Assembly (NCBI GenBank): GCA_026168455.1
Contig: CM047430.1
Location: 72,021,044 to 72,085,043 of the forward strand
DNA length: 64,000 bases
Origin: Theocolax elegans
Lineage: Eukaryota > Arthropoda > Insecta > Hymenoptera > Cerocephalidae
Reading direction: 5' to 3'
Shown one piece after another: positions 14,534 to 28,000 of the stretch (position 1 is the first letter of the stretch; each line of letters begins with the position of its first letter). The notes below the pieces were generated by a model, which was given only the letters and a program-made list of their open reading frames with translations, was not told the DNA's origin and searched no databases. Both the position numbers and the translations under genes were made by a program.

Positions 14534-15703
14534 ATACGAAAAGCACAATTACCTTCTTATAATTTTAAATAACAAAAAAAATTAAACGAAAATAAAATTA
14601 GGAAAATTTTCTCGAAATTTCGTGCTTATAAACTCGCTTAGTTGTTCGTGTATGTATACGTGGAATGAAAAAAAAATTGTTATTTTTTTTTTATTTTAAA
14701 GCAAACGCGCTCTCCGACCCTTCTTTGACTTGCATGACAGTTTGATTTATTTGTTAGATACATGTCGTATTGGAAAAACGTTATTACGTAAAATTCATTA
14801 TCATATATTTAATGTTGCGTTTATTCATGCAAATAAATGACGTAAAGTGCATTTAAAATATTTCCGCGCGACTCGCGAGATTTTTTTCAGTTACATATAT
14901 ATATCTATATGCAAGTATAAATAGTAAAAGTATACGTATAATACATATGTTGGAAGGCGTAAATAGTAAAAATGTGTGCGAGTAACGGAAGTCGTGAACC
15001 GGATACGCGCGGTCAATTATATTTGAGTTATTAAACACGATAATCCCACCCACCATCCAGTTTCTTGGTGAATTTTCCTTAAAAGTGGGTCTTTTTATAG
15101 AACGTTATATGGGGCCACGTGGTGCACCGACGCGCGTTTCAACACACAAATATAACCGAGACGAAAAATCTGAAAATATGTCGCAGTGACGAAGGGCGCA
15201 GGGGAACGTGTAAGACCGTGTCGATGGAGGGCGGAGGGGAAAACCCGATGTTTTCGGAGTCGCGTGGTCCGAGGCCAAAATTACCGAAATTTCCCGGGTT
15301 CAGGTAAAAAGGGAAATGATTCCACGTGGGTTTGGCGAGATCGTAAACGACGTAAAAACCCCACGGAGGTGATTTACGAGATAGACCCTTGGTGGTGTAA
15401 ATGTTTACCCAACACGACGAGGCTAAGAGAAGAAGAATATACTCACTTGGAATCATGGGCTTGATGTCGCTGAACCCGTGCTTGCCGTCCGCGTTCGGAC
15501 TGACGTAAGGCGGTATGTTCGAGGCCGGAGTGAGAGGAGGCGTAGGGTTCCCAGGTATCGGGCTGTGTTGGTAGCTCATGTTCCCCGTCCCTTGGACTCC
15601 AGGAGCCGACCTCATGGGCGAGCCGTCCGGCTGATACTGACCATTGCTGACGTACGGCGAGCCACCCTGACCGTACACACCAGGATTCGGTTGCTGTTGT
15701 TGT

Positions 15704-15762
<59 letters not shown>

Positions 15763-16027
15763 GTACGCTACCGGGGTTGGTTGGGGCACCTGTTGCTGCT
15801 GAGCCTGGTGGTGCATCACGCTCGCTTGGCTCCCGTAGTACTGACTAGCCTGGCTGGGCACTCCCACACCTCCACCGTACCCGGGTCCCATGGGGTTAGG
15901 TTGCTGAGGTTGCTGCCGAACCGTCGCAGTACCTCGCATCACCGAACCCGTGCTGTACCCCGTCGTCGCTGGATTCATCTGTTGTGGCATCGCTGGCTGA
16001 TACTGTTGCTGTTGCTGTTGTTGTTGC

Positions 16028-16065
<38 letters not shown>

Positions 16066-19000
16066 TTGGGCTTGGAAGGCGTTCGGCCTCGCCGCCCCGT
16101 AACCGTTCGGGTATTGCTGACCCGTGGGCATACCTACGTACCCGGTGTGACCCATCGTACCGGTTGGTGCTCCTGCCCCGTATGGTACTTGTTGCGGCTG
16201 CTGCGCTTGCTGCATACGCTTCTGCGTCACGTGCATCGCCGGATTCGGGTACGGCGCCATTCGCCTCGCGTATGCTGCCTGCTGCGACTGCTGCTGAAAT
16301 CCAACCATTTTTCCTTTTCTTTCTTTTCCACTTCAATTCTTATTTTTCTTACTTTTTACTTTTTGATAGTGGGTTTTTAATATGATCGAGCAGATTACGA
16401 TTATACGATCGTACAGTCCTTCTAAAGGACGTAGAACCTATTATAGTAAAACTGATCACGTAAAATATTGATTTTCAATAAATCATCACTGATTATAATT
16501 GATTTTACTACTGAGTCCGATTAACTTTAACATGATTGTTGTCCATTGGTTTGTGAATTTTGGGGGTATATTTGTAATCTCGTTTTGTAATTTCTCATCA
16601 ACAATTAAAAAAGTTTTTCGGTATCATCAACATTATTCTGCGCGTTGTTACGAATAATCTATCAAATTCCCTATCAAAGAAAGTCCATGTGTGGTATTCA
16701 CATGATTTTTTTGGACTTTCGAGGGAAAAATATACTATATTTTTTGGTTTCTTTAAAGTTCATTGAAAAATCCATGAAAATTACAGACGAGGAAAATGCA
16801 GATAAAAATATTTCCACGTGTCCTTTCACATACATAATTCCTTATGGAAGTTTTATGCAATTTTCTGTAAAATTCAAAGATATCGAAGTAAAGTATTTAA
16901 TATTTTTCCACAAAGTCAGAAAAAACCATGTGTATTTCTCATGTAATGCCAAGTAAATTTTTTCTCGATAGAGATTATGGTGGTCAATAACAAAGTAAAC
17001 AAGTAATGACAAAGAATAGTGCGAATAACGATGATTCCCGTCCAACGTAACCTAAGATAACGTTATTAAATGTGTAAATCACAATTTCACAATATCTGAT
17101 AACATATTTAACAATCGGTTTCTCAGGTCTTGTCTCCTCTGCTACTATACTCAACGTATCAACACCAAAATTTAACAAATTATATAGACAACATTAAACT
17201 GCATAGTGTCAGTTATAAGTCCCTAAAAAGTATTTTAATCATCGATGATAAAAGTAAAAACTCTCAAATGTATACAATATCAGTGAAAACGGTAGCTTCG
17301 ACGTCCTTTTAAGAATTAACACTGATCGATCCGATCGAACGCAGTTGGGAAGAAAAGCAAGAGTTGCAAACGATGAATATACGTTATATATATGCGCGTA
17401 TATGCACCCCGTATCGAACCTCCGTACATAATTTATACCCGTAAGAAGCATTAAAGTAACTTGAAATAAGAAAAATAAATTTTTTTTTCTGGTTAATTCA
17501 AGTTGCATTGAAGCGATATTATTATTTATCATTACCTAGTATTATTTTATTTTTTATTACAATTCGTTTCGATCGATTCTTCGTATACGTATATAAATAT
17601 ATATGTAAATCTTACGTTTTTGTTTATGATTTCTTATCACAATTTTAAAAAGATATCCAATAAAATGAAGGACCGAAAATAAACAATTGTAAACGTGATT
17701 AAAGAATATTATTTATAATTGTAAGTAATCAAAAATAAAATAACCGATCGCTACCGTCCGCAGATTTTTTTTCGAACTATTTTAAACACAAATTTATAAA
17801 TATATAACTGAAGAAATAGTTTAAACTATCGAGTAATCCTGATTTTTTAAAGCAACGTTGAATTTCTGCAGATTTGTGTAAGCAGATTGTCAAGAAACAT
17901 TTGGTTAATAAATGAGATGCTAATTTATGTTTTGGGTTTTCGATAGTTCTTCAAATACTATCATTCGTATGCCGCCTATCTCTCTCTCTCTCTATATATA
18001 CAACGTTCGATATCTGTCATCTGCTATATATCGAGACCATCTAAATTTGTCAACGTTCGCATTAATTTTACATTGTACTATTGAGTTGAAAACTTATCAA
18101 AATTGAATGCAACATTTGCGATGTTGAGATTCGAAAACGTTATAATAATATGATAACGTTATTTGATTAATCAAATTTTCAGAACTCGGTGAGGATTATG
18201 CAAAAAATTATCTTCCCGCTTATGGAAATATATTTTCGATCTTTTTTAAGATGAATTTTTTGCAATTTTCGATAAGATGTAATAGATGAACACTTTTCAA
18301 TTTTGTACAAAAGAAGCTAACATATGTACATACATTTTTATTACGCAAAACATTTTAATAAAAATCTCTTTTATTTCGTTGTTGCTGTGTTATTTAGCCT
18401 TGACATGTAGGATAACTTTTAATGTATCCGAATTAACAATATCAACTCGTCATTTGAGAATTGTGTTCGGTGTTGATTTATTTCGTACGAACATAAATTA
18501 TTACTTTAGTTTTTCTTAGTAATATTTAAATACTGTTCATATATATTTAAGACGTACTTATTACGTTATGACTTATGTTACTATTTTTTTAATTTTCAAT
18601 ATCGATTTAAAACGTATTTAAGATTCTTTTACACAAAATTAAAATTAAACCCGATATATTTATTGCGATACCAAGAGACAATTAAGATAATTTTACAATT
18701 ATTATTTAAATCATGATTTTACCCTAGTAGGAAACTACATCAATTTCGTGCTAGTACATAAATAATTTTATTCAAAAAAAAACGTTTAATTGTTTATATT
18801 GTGATTAGTATTTCTTATTTCAAAAAATTAATTTCACGTGTATTCGTATAAAGTCTGTATTAAAATTATTTAGACATTGTTTTTGTTTAATTTATATATA
18901 TAATTATAAACTAAAAATGTTTCCACGTGATTAATATGTTCACCCATGTAACTGGGCTATTTTCTACCAGGGTAAGAAGATTAGTAATTCTTTTAGTAGC

Positions 19001-22000
19001 AATAATCCTTGTTTAATAAGATTCTTAAATATTACTTTAAGCGTATCTATATTCTACGTTGTATAAATTAACTATAAATCCACAAAGCTTAAAATCAATA
19101 TTAAAAAACCATAATTAACTACGTCTCAAAAGCATCTCAATTAAATTTATTGATCTCGCAACGATAAATTTTTTAAAAACTGCCATATTTTAATACGCAT
19201 CATTTAAAATAACTAAAAAAAACGAATCTCACTTTCATTAGTATAAAATATGATTTTTAAAAAACCACTCGCAAATTAATTTAGAAAAAGAAAGTAATTG
19301 AAACAAAAATATAATGAAACTTCGTTTGAATAAAAGCAACAATAATGCAGGTATTAATAAAAAAAAAAATAATGGGTTCGAGTTAATTAAATAAAATCTA
19401 TCAATAAACCGTTTATTGTTTCTTGCTCTCGGCGGAGCTTAGGTTTACGAAGATGACGTAGAATCCTCACACCGCGGTTACGACAGAATTAAACCTTGTA
19501 GACAAAATTAGACGGCTCGGGGAATATTTTACATATTGGAGTGATTTGCTGCGTAAAGAGTCAAAAGTAGAATCCTGAAAATATATACGCGCGCGAGCGC
19601 GCGTCGAGCGAGAGTATTATATTTAAATTGCAATCTATTAAATAAATATCTTTAATTCTTATTCCCATACTTTTTCTACTTATACAATAGCTTAAATTTT
19701 TTATTTAAAAGTAATTACGTAACTTATAACTTATATGCACTTATAAAGTTTCTTAAGTGTGTTCCTTTTGACGAATAAAAAATTTGGAACAAAAGTTATC
19801 TTTAATTCTTATTCCCTTCTTTTTTCTACTTACACAATAGCTTAATTTTTTTTATTAAGAATTAACTAAGTAAATATCCGATAAAAGAAATTTCTGCAAT
19901 AGAAAGTAATGAAATCAAAACACCTTCCAAGAAGGTGTCAATATTCGCAAGTATTTTATTCCAATCACACTTTTTAAATTGCAATCTATTAAATAAATAT
20001 CTTTTTTATATTTAAAAGTAATTACGTAACTTATAACTTATATGCACTTATAAAGTTTCATAAGTGTGTTCCTTTTGACGAATAAAAAATTTGGAACAAA
20101 AGGGTCAGTAATAAAAAACAATTAGAAATTAAAAGACTCATCATTTTCTACCTATTGTTATATTTTAATTGGACATTTTATATATTTTTCCATATATATT
20201 TTTCCATATATATTTTTCCATAAGTAGTTTTTGCAATAGAAAGTATTGAAACAAAGCGGTATAATCGACAAGTATTTTTTACCATACCATAAATTATTTC
20301 AATTAAACATTTTTATTTTTATGTGTTACATAAACTCCTCAAAAAGTTTCTACAATTGAAAGTACTGAAATCAAAATGGAATCGCCAAGTATTGTATCTA
20401 CGCATCAATGTCTGGGAAGAGATTTAAAAATTTTTCGTCGTTTAAATTTGTTGAAACTTCTCTAACTTGTTTCAAGGAGTTCACATTTGAACCGTGATGA
20501 TTATTTATCAAATCCTCATTATTGCCAAGATATATATTTATTATGTCAAAATCTTCATCCATTTTCATAGTTGGAGAAATAAGTAAACAATTTTATAATA
20601 TATTTATTTACATAAAATTAACTTCTTCAAAACTAATAAAACAGAAATTTATTTATCTCATTTTATTGCTTTTAAATAAAATAATACTTGCACCACACGT
20701 TGATTTGGGTTCTTATTTAAGAATGTCAGAATGCATATTGCATATATTTATCATATGTATCAAGGGCTTTTATAAATACTTTAATCTTTAGAGGACCTGT
20801 AATAGCTTAAAGGCGAAAAAAAAAATCAATTTTTTTATATAAATCAATAAATAGATACACATTTATAGAATAATGCGATTGCCAAATTTTCATAACACCG
20901 GCCCTCTAAAGGTCAAGGTATAAGATAAGAGGTAAAATTTGTATAAATGACTTGTAATGATTCCCATGAGGTCTGTACATAGCTACAGGCATTAATAAAT
21001 TAATTAACACATCAAAAAATGAATACATATTTTCAAATTGAAATTTAAAGACAGCTAATTTAACCTCTCAAATAATATTTTTTCATTATTTTTATATTAT
21101 TGCATTTTAAATATATTCTCGATCAAATTTCGCATTCCCTAATTATTTTTTATCTTGACTGTACATAAAATTTTGCGTTCGTAAATACATATCAGTAGAC
21201 TTAACCAACGGTGGTGCAAGTATTATTTTATTTAAAAGCAATAAAATGAGATAAATAAATTTCTGTTTTATTAGTTTTGAAGAAGTTAATTTTATGTAAA
21301 TAAATATATTATAAAATTGTTTACTTATTTCTCCAACTATGAAAATGGATGAAGATTTTGACATAATAAATATATATCTTGGCAATAATGAGGATTTGAT
21401 AAATAATCATCACGGTTCAAATGTGAACTCCTTGAAACAAGTTAGAGAAGTTTCAACAAATTTAAACGACGAAAAATTTTTAAATCTCTTCCCAGACATT
21501 GATGCGTAGATACAATACTTGGCGATTCCATTTTGATTTCAGTACTTTCAATTGTAGAAACTTTTTGAGGAGTTTATGTAACACATAAAAATAAAAATGT
21601 TTAATTGAAATAATTTATGGTATGGTAAAAAATACTTGTCGATTATACCGCTTTGTTTCAATACTTTCTATTGCAAAAACTACTTATGGAAAAATATATA
21701 TGGAAAAATATATATGGAAAAATATATAAAATGTCCAATTAAAATATAACAATAGGTAGAAAATGATGAGTCTTTTAATTTCTAATTGTTTTTTATTACT
21801 GACCCTTTTGTTCCAAATTTTTTATTCGTCAAAAGGAACACACTTATGAAACTTTATAAGTGCATATAAGTTATAAGTTACGTAATTACTTTTAAATATA
21901 AAAAAGATATTTATTTAATAGATTGCAATTTAAAAAGTGTGATTGGAATAAAATACTTGCGAATATTGACACCTTCTTGGAAGGTGTTTTGATTTCATTA

Positions 22001-25000
22001 CTTTCTATTGCAGAAATTTCTTTTATCGGATATTTACTTAGTTAATTCTTAATAAAAAAAATTAAGCTATTGTGTAAGTAGAAAAAAGAAGGGAATAAGA
22101 ATTAAAGATAACTTTTGTTCCAAATTTTTTATTCGTCAAAAGGAACACACTTAAGAAACTTTATAAGTGCATATAAGTTATAAGTTACGTAATTACTTTT
22201 AAATAAAAAATTTAAGCTATTGTATAAGTAGAAAAAGTATGGGAATAAGAATTAAAGATATTTATTTAATAGATTGCAATTTAAAAAGTGTGATTGGAAT
22301 AAAATACTTGCGAATATTGACACCTTCTTGGAAGGTGTTTTGATTTCAATACTTTCTATTGCAGAAATTTCTTTTATCGGATATTTACTTAGTAAATTCT
22401 TAATAAAAAAAAAATTAAGCCTATTGTGTAAGTAGAAAAAAGAAGAACAATTTTTTACCGATAAACTAGGAATTTTTTATACTGTACTACCAATATTCTG
22501 GGTATAAAAAATAGCTATTTTATTTCTATATGTGTAACGTTTTTTGGTCCCTAAATAACACATTAAATATGGTCTATTGGGATTCGGCATTTTCTACCTA
22601 TAAAATAGTTATAAGTTTGTTCTTATATTTTTCAGGCTTATAAATTACTTAAACGTTATTACGTTATAGTTATAAACAATTTTTTATTAATATAAAATAA
22701 TTTACCTATCTCATAAATTGAGCAATTAGATTAAAAAGTATTTTTACAAAGTATAAGTACAAATTAAAAAGTATTTATATATACATAACCAAAAAAAAAA
22801 TTGAAAATAATTTTTCTTTCGCGAACCTTATTATTATTTTTAATTAACTTATAGGTATTTTTATATTGTTTTAGTTTATATATTTACACTAATTACATAT
22901 ATTTGACGCAGAAAAACGCTGAAAAAATTTTTGCCCTAACCGGGAATCGAACCCCGCAACGCACGCACCAAACGCAAACGCTCTATCCACTAAGCTAACG
23001 CAACGCTTACATATATACAAATGTTTGGAACTTGTATATACAGATCATCCCTGTATTAATATCTTAATAATTGTTATTTATTCTTTGATCTATATACATA
23101 AGATGTTAGGCAGTAATTAACTAATTTAAATAGTGGTGGTCTTGATCTTGACGATGTCTACCAAAGAGATATCTTCTTCATTTTTTCTATATTATTATAA
23201 TTTCTTAAAAGCATATGAATACTTTCATAATACTTATTTATACCCTAAAACATAATATATTATTTTGCTACTATATGTAAAAGGGCATTCTTCTAATATA
23301 AATTTATTTAAAAATAAATAAATAAATAATACTAATTTTTAAATTCAAACTAATTATTTAAAAATAATATAGAAAGTTTCTAGGTATTTAATAGTTCTAT
23401 TTTTAAGCTATTATTTATACCTAGTTTCTACCTATTAAAAATAGTGTTTGTATATATAAGAACAAATTTTAACAGTTTATTTAAGTAAATAATTATACAT
23501 GAAATGTATATTGACAATACATATTTTTAATTTTATGAACTTTAAAAATTAAATTTTAGGTTATTTTTACAAATATTTTTTATAGCTTTTTTATAGATAT
23601 AAAAACTAGTGTTAAATTTAATAGCATATTTTGTGTCTATTTTTTGGCTATTTAATATAGTATAATTATTTTATACCAATAAAATAGGTATTTAATCGAC
23701 ATTTTCTACAAAATATTATGATTTCTATATTTTATACCTATAAACTACTTTGGTGACTATAAAATATTTTTGAATTTCCACCAGGGAGGGAATAAGAATT
23801 AAAGATAACTTTTGTTCCAAATTTTTTTTATATATGTCTACTCAAAAAAGTTGAGACAGAGCTATAGGGGAAAACGAAAGAGTGAGTGAGACACGCGTGA
23901 TCTAGTTATTTTTACATTATTATCTTAAACGGTCATCTTTTATCTTACACGGTCGTCAATCATCTAATTTGCCGCGAAACGTGCGCGTAGCATCAGAACC
24001 TGTCAGTGACAATTATTGGTTATGTTTAATGTTGATAATTTAAAAGTTTGTCAAATTCTTGGTTTTGGACTACAGTTTTCACAGGTACAGTATAATAATT
24101 ATTTAAATTTTTTATTTTTACTACATTTGTAAGTATCAAGATTTAAATAAAAATAGTAAAAAAAATTTAGGAAATGTTTATTAATTATTTGAATAAATTA
24201 TTTTAGAGAAGTTAAAAATAATATAATTATTTGTTAATAAAATTATTTATTTAACAATTTAGATTCTGGAGCCCAGTCATCAAACGTATCAAGCAAAAAG
24301 TGGAGTTATACATTTGTGGGATCTAAGGTCAGACCATAATGAGCAATTAATACCTGAAGCAGAAGCTTCTATTCAAGACATAGCAGTTGATGCAGTTGGG
24401 ACTTATATGGCTGCTGTTAATAACAGAGGTCATTGTTTTATATGGACACTTACCGGTGGTATCGGTGAAGAACCTACAAAATTAAATCCTAGGCTTAAAT
24501 TAAATGCACATAGAGGATATGCACTTAGATGTAAGTTTAGTCCTGATAGTACACTTCTTGTTACTACTTCAGCAGATAAGACTGCCAAAGTTTGGAAAAC
24601 AACAGACTTTTCCAAGGTGCAAGTTCTACAATGAAGCTAAATGATGGGTTTGGGATGTAGCTTTCAGTGCTGATTCGCAATACATTTTTACTGCTTTGTC
24701 GGATGGTGTTGCAAGATTATGGAATATAGCAACAGGAACTGTGAAGAGAGAATATCAAGGACACCAAAAAGTAGTTTCTGCTCTTGCCTTCAGAGATGAA
24801 GTGCTTCCGACAAGTTAAAAACAAAATAGACTGTGCATTATTAGTTCATTGAAGAATGTTGATGAACAATTTTAATATAATATATTTGTTAAGAAAGTGT
24901 AAAGACATTAAAAAATATAATTTATTATTTTTAATAAGAAAAATTTTGTAAATAAATATCCTTATTTCCTTTCTTAGAAGTTAATAAATAATTGTTTATT

Positions 25001-28000
25001 CAATTATTTTGGATGAAAAATATTAGAATGTTATTGTATATTGTACAAAAATAATGTGCGTGTTTAATTATTGGATGCACATTCCATCATATACTTAATA
25101 TATTGGTGTTTTGCAACCATAATTAAATAATATTAACAATTTTCAATTTATACAATTTTTTTAATTACGAGAAAGTCTTAGGTTTCTGGTACTACTACTA
25201 CTGCTATTATGATTATTGGTATTTACAGATTCTCTTCTACTTATTTCACTGATGTCCAAATTATCATTTGCAGTTGGTTGAAATAATTTATTAGTTTGCA
25301 CATGAAGTGGTGTACTTGTTATGATAGGTTGCTTGATTCGTTTGTTAATTATACTATGTGGTCTTCTAAAGGTATTTATTTTTGTTATTGATTTCCTTTT
25401 CATGTCAATAGTCTTATTTAAATTAACTATAGCTTGCTAGCTAATTGCTGTTTTTGCGGTTTACCTTTTGAATTAACTTTATTAATTTCATCTGTTTTAT
25501 CCATTTCACTATTTGATTCTCCTTTGGATGTGTTGACTTGCTTTAATTGTTCTACGCTTTTTTTATTCACAATATGAATAGTAGCGCTTATTGCACTATT
25601 ATCACCAGTAACATTTTTTTCATTTGCATTCTTCTCTAATGTAAAGTTTAGTTTTGTTTGTCTCATTGTATCTTGAAGTTTTTTTTTCTTTTTCTTGTTA
25701 ATTTTCTGTGTTTGTTTAACATTCATATTTGTTTGAGAATTTCCTTGACTATACTGTTCAGTCGAGCCATCATTTTTACCTTGTGACTTTTTGTTAGTTT
25801 GTAATTTATTAACAGTTGTTTTTTTAATTTTAGTATATGAAAGCTTCTTCACCGCTTGTTTTGTTTGTTTCTTTTTTGGAGTGCTCATCTGGCTAATATC
25901 ATCATCTGAGCTTTCAAAATCTGATAAATCCTAAAAGAGAAGTAAATGAATAATGTTTTTTCAGTTTTAAAGTCTTTAGTTTAAAAATACTTACATTTAA
26001 ATTTAATATTGTATCATATTTTTCCAACTTCCATTCCATATAGGTGCATTATCTTGTTGAATTATTTGAATAAATGCTTCTTTTAGTGTTAAAGTTTTAA
26101 AACATTCGAAAAAAGATTCTAAATGCTGCTTCATGTTAGTATTGTCAATATCATCAAAGCTATTTAAGTCAAATTTTACTTCGATAGCATTTTCTTTTGT
26201 TAAGTTATAAAATACATAAACAATTATGTTAAAGTAGATATTAGTTTCAAAATCTTTGCATTTCAGAAATGTTATAAAACAATAGTATAAGAATAATGCA
26301 CATCCACAGAACAATTACAAACATCTTCCAAATAAGATTTCAAAACATCATATTGCTTTTTCGTTTGTGATACGTGTCTAAGGGTAACTTAAGATTTCTT
26401 ACAAATATTGGAGTATTTACAAACAATATTATCCAAAGGTGTTTCTTTAACTACTTGATGCAAATCTATGGCCAATGGAATATCCAAAACTCCAAATGTT
26501 CCCTTATTATTTTCATTAAAAATTTGAACAGTATATGTTTTTATATGTTCGTCATCATCATATATTGCAAACTGAAAAATACATTCATCCTTATTAAACT
26601 TAATGCAATGAATTCCATTATTACGTTTCTTAACATCTGAGTTTTGTTCGCTAGTTTTTATTTGTTCCATTTGTTCATTGTAATTAAGTTCCATTTCATT
26701 AAATATTCTATCTCTCTTCGGACTTTCTCCTTTTTATCGTTTATTTACTCATCTTATTAGTGAGATGCTATTTTTCTTTACACAGAAATACTTGTTTTAT
26801 CTGTAACACTTTTTGCACGCTGTAATGTACACGCAGGTTGACGTTTGACTTGATTATCTCTCACTTCACTCTATCTCTCTTTCTCTCCCGTGTAAGTAAA
26901 TGTGATCCCCTGCACCTATGTGTTACGTAATATTTTTTTTGAAGATACGGGAATGTCATATTATATATATATATATCCAAAGGCCCCCCGATTAATTTTA
27001 GAATTTGAAAATTTAGCAGTACTTAATAAAAAAAATATAACCACAAAACATGACAACTGCAACTGCTGCAAGTAAACTGAGCGCAGTAGCGCCCTCGCGC
27101 TGAATTTTTCAGAGTCTGACACGAGGTTTTACATCTGTACGCGCTCTGTCCCGGGCTGGAAACTAATTCTATAGACATATATATATAAAAAGGGAAGAGA
27201 CAATAAAACACGGAAATAGCAAAAATCGAGTTAAAGGAAATCAACAAGCAATTTCTTTCACTTGATTTTTCTCTAGTATGTGTCGATGAATTTACACAAA
27301 ATTTAATGTTGAGTGAAGATAATTAAATAGGGAATGTGGGGTTTGATCGATTATACATATATTATTAATGTAATAATCAAAATAATGAATACAAAATCTG
27401 AGGGGTTAAATTAGCTGTCTATAATGGCTCTCGCGCTATACTTGCGTCAGGCGCTATCGCGCCTTTTGATAGACCCGCGAGATATCGGTCGACCGTAAAC
27501 GAAATATACGTTGGAAAATATGCATGTATATAGTATATATATTTCATAAATACGGTTTTTCACGATTATATATATATATTTTTTTTTCGTTGTACAGACT
27601 AGACGTTTCTGCAGATCCTCGGTGTAATTTTATCGTATTGCAATGTTCTCGTTATCTTAACGTATTCGTAAACTCGAAACAAATAATTATCAGTATGAAT
27701 AATGTATCCAGTTTAACCGTGTACATATAGGTAATCTATTAGTATTTGCGCGAGGAAAACCCAAAGAAAAAAAATAAAGAAAAAGAAAATAAGGTAAAAT
27801 AAAATTTTGATCGTTCAATCCGAAAATAGTAAGTCGGTTCTGGTGTTACGCCAAACGTATGCGTTATAATAATACACCGCGTGGAAGGGATGGGTGTATT
27901 AATTTTCATTTAAATATATTTAATAGCGCAACGTGCCGAGGTTCGCCTCTCGAAGTAGAAAGAGAAAAGAGAATCAACCGAGGCATACGAATGTCCAAAT

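Noticed and set aside
15478..16380. A 300-codon plus-strand frame with polyleucine runs
   Set aside because: It is the antisense of the tonalli polyQ exon; CAG/CAA repeats read as CTG/TTG on the other strand.
20522..21385. Two identical 57-residue peptides on opposite strands as a possible duplicated gene
   Set aside because: They are identical only because they lie in the arms of the inverted repeat. The sequence is AT-rich, lacks upstream coding features and matches no known protein.
22926..23010. A functional tRNA gene
   Set aside because: Acceptor-stem pairing fails at three of seven positions and the T stem has a mismatch, despite good internal promoter boxes.
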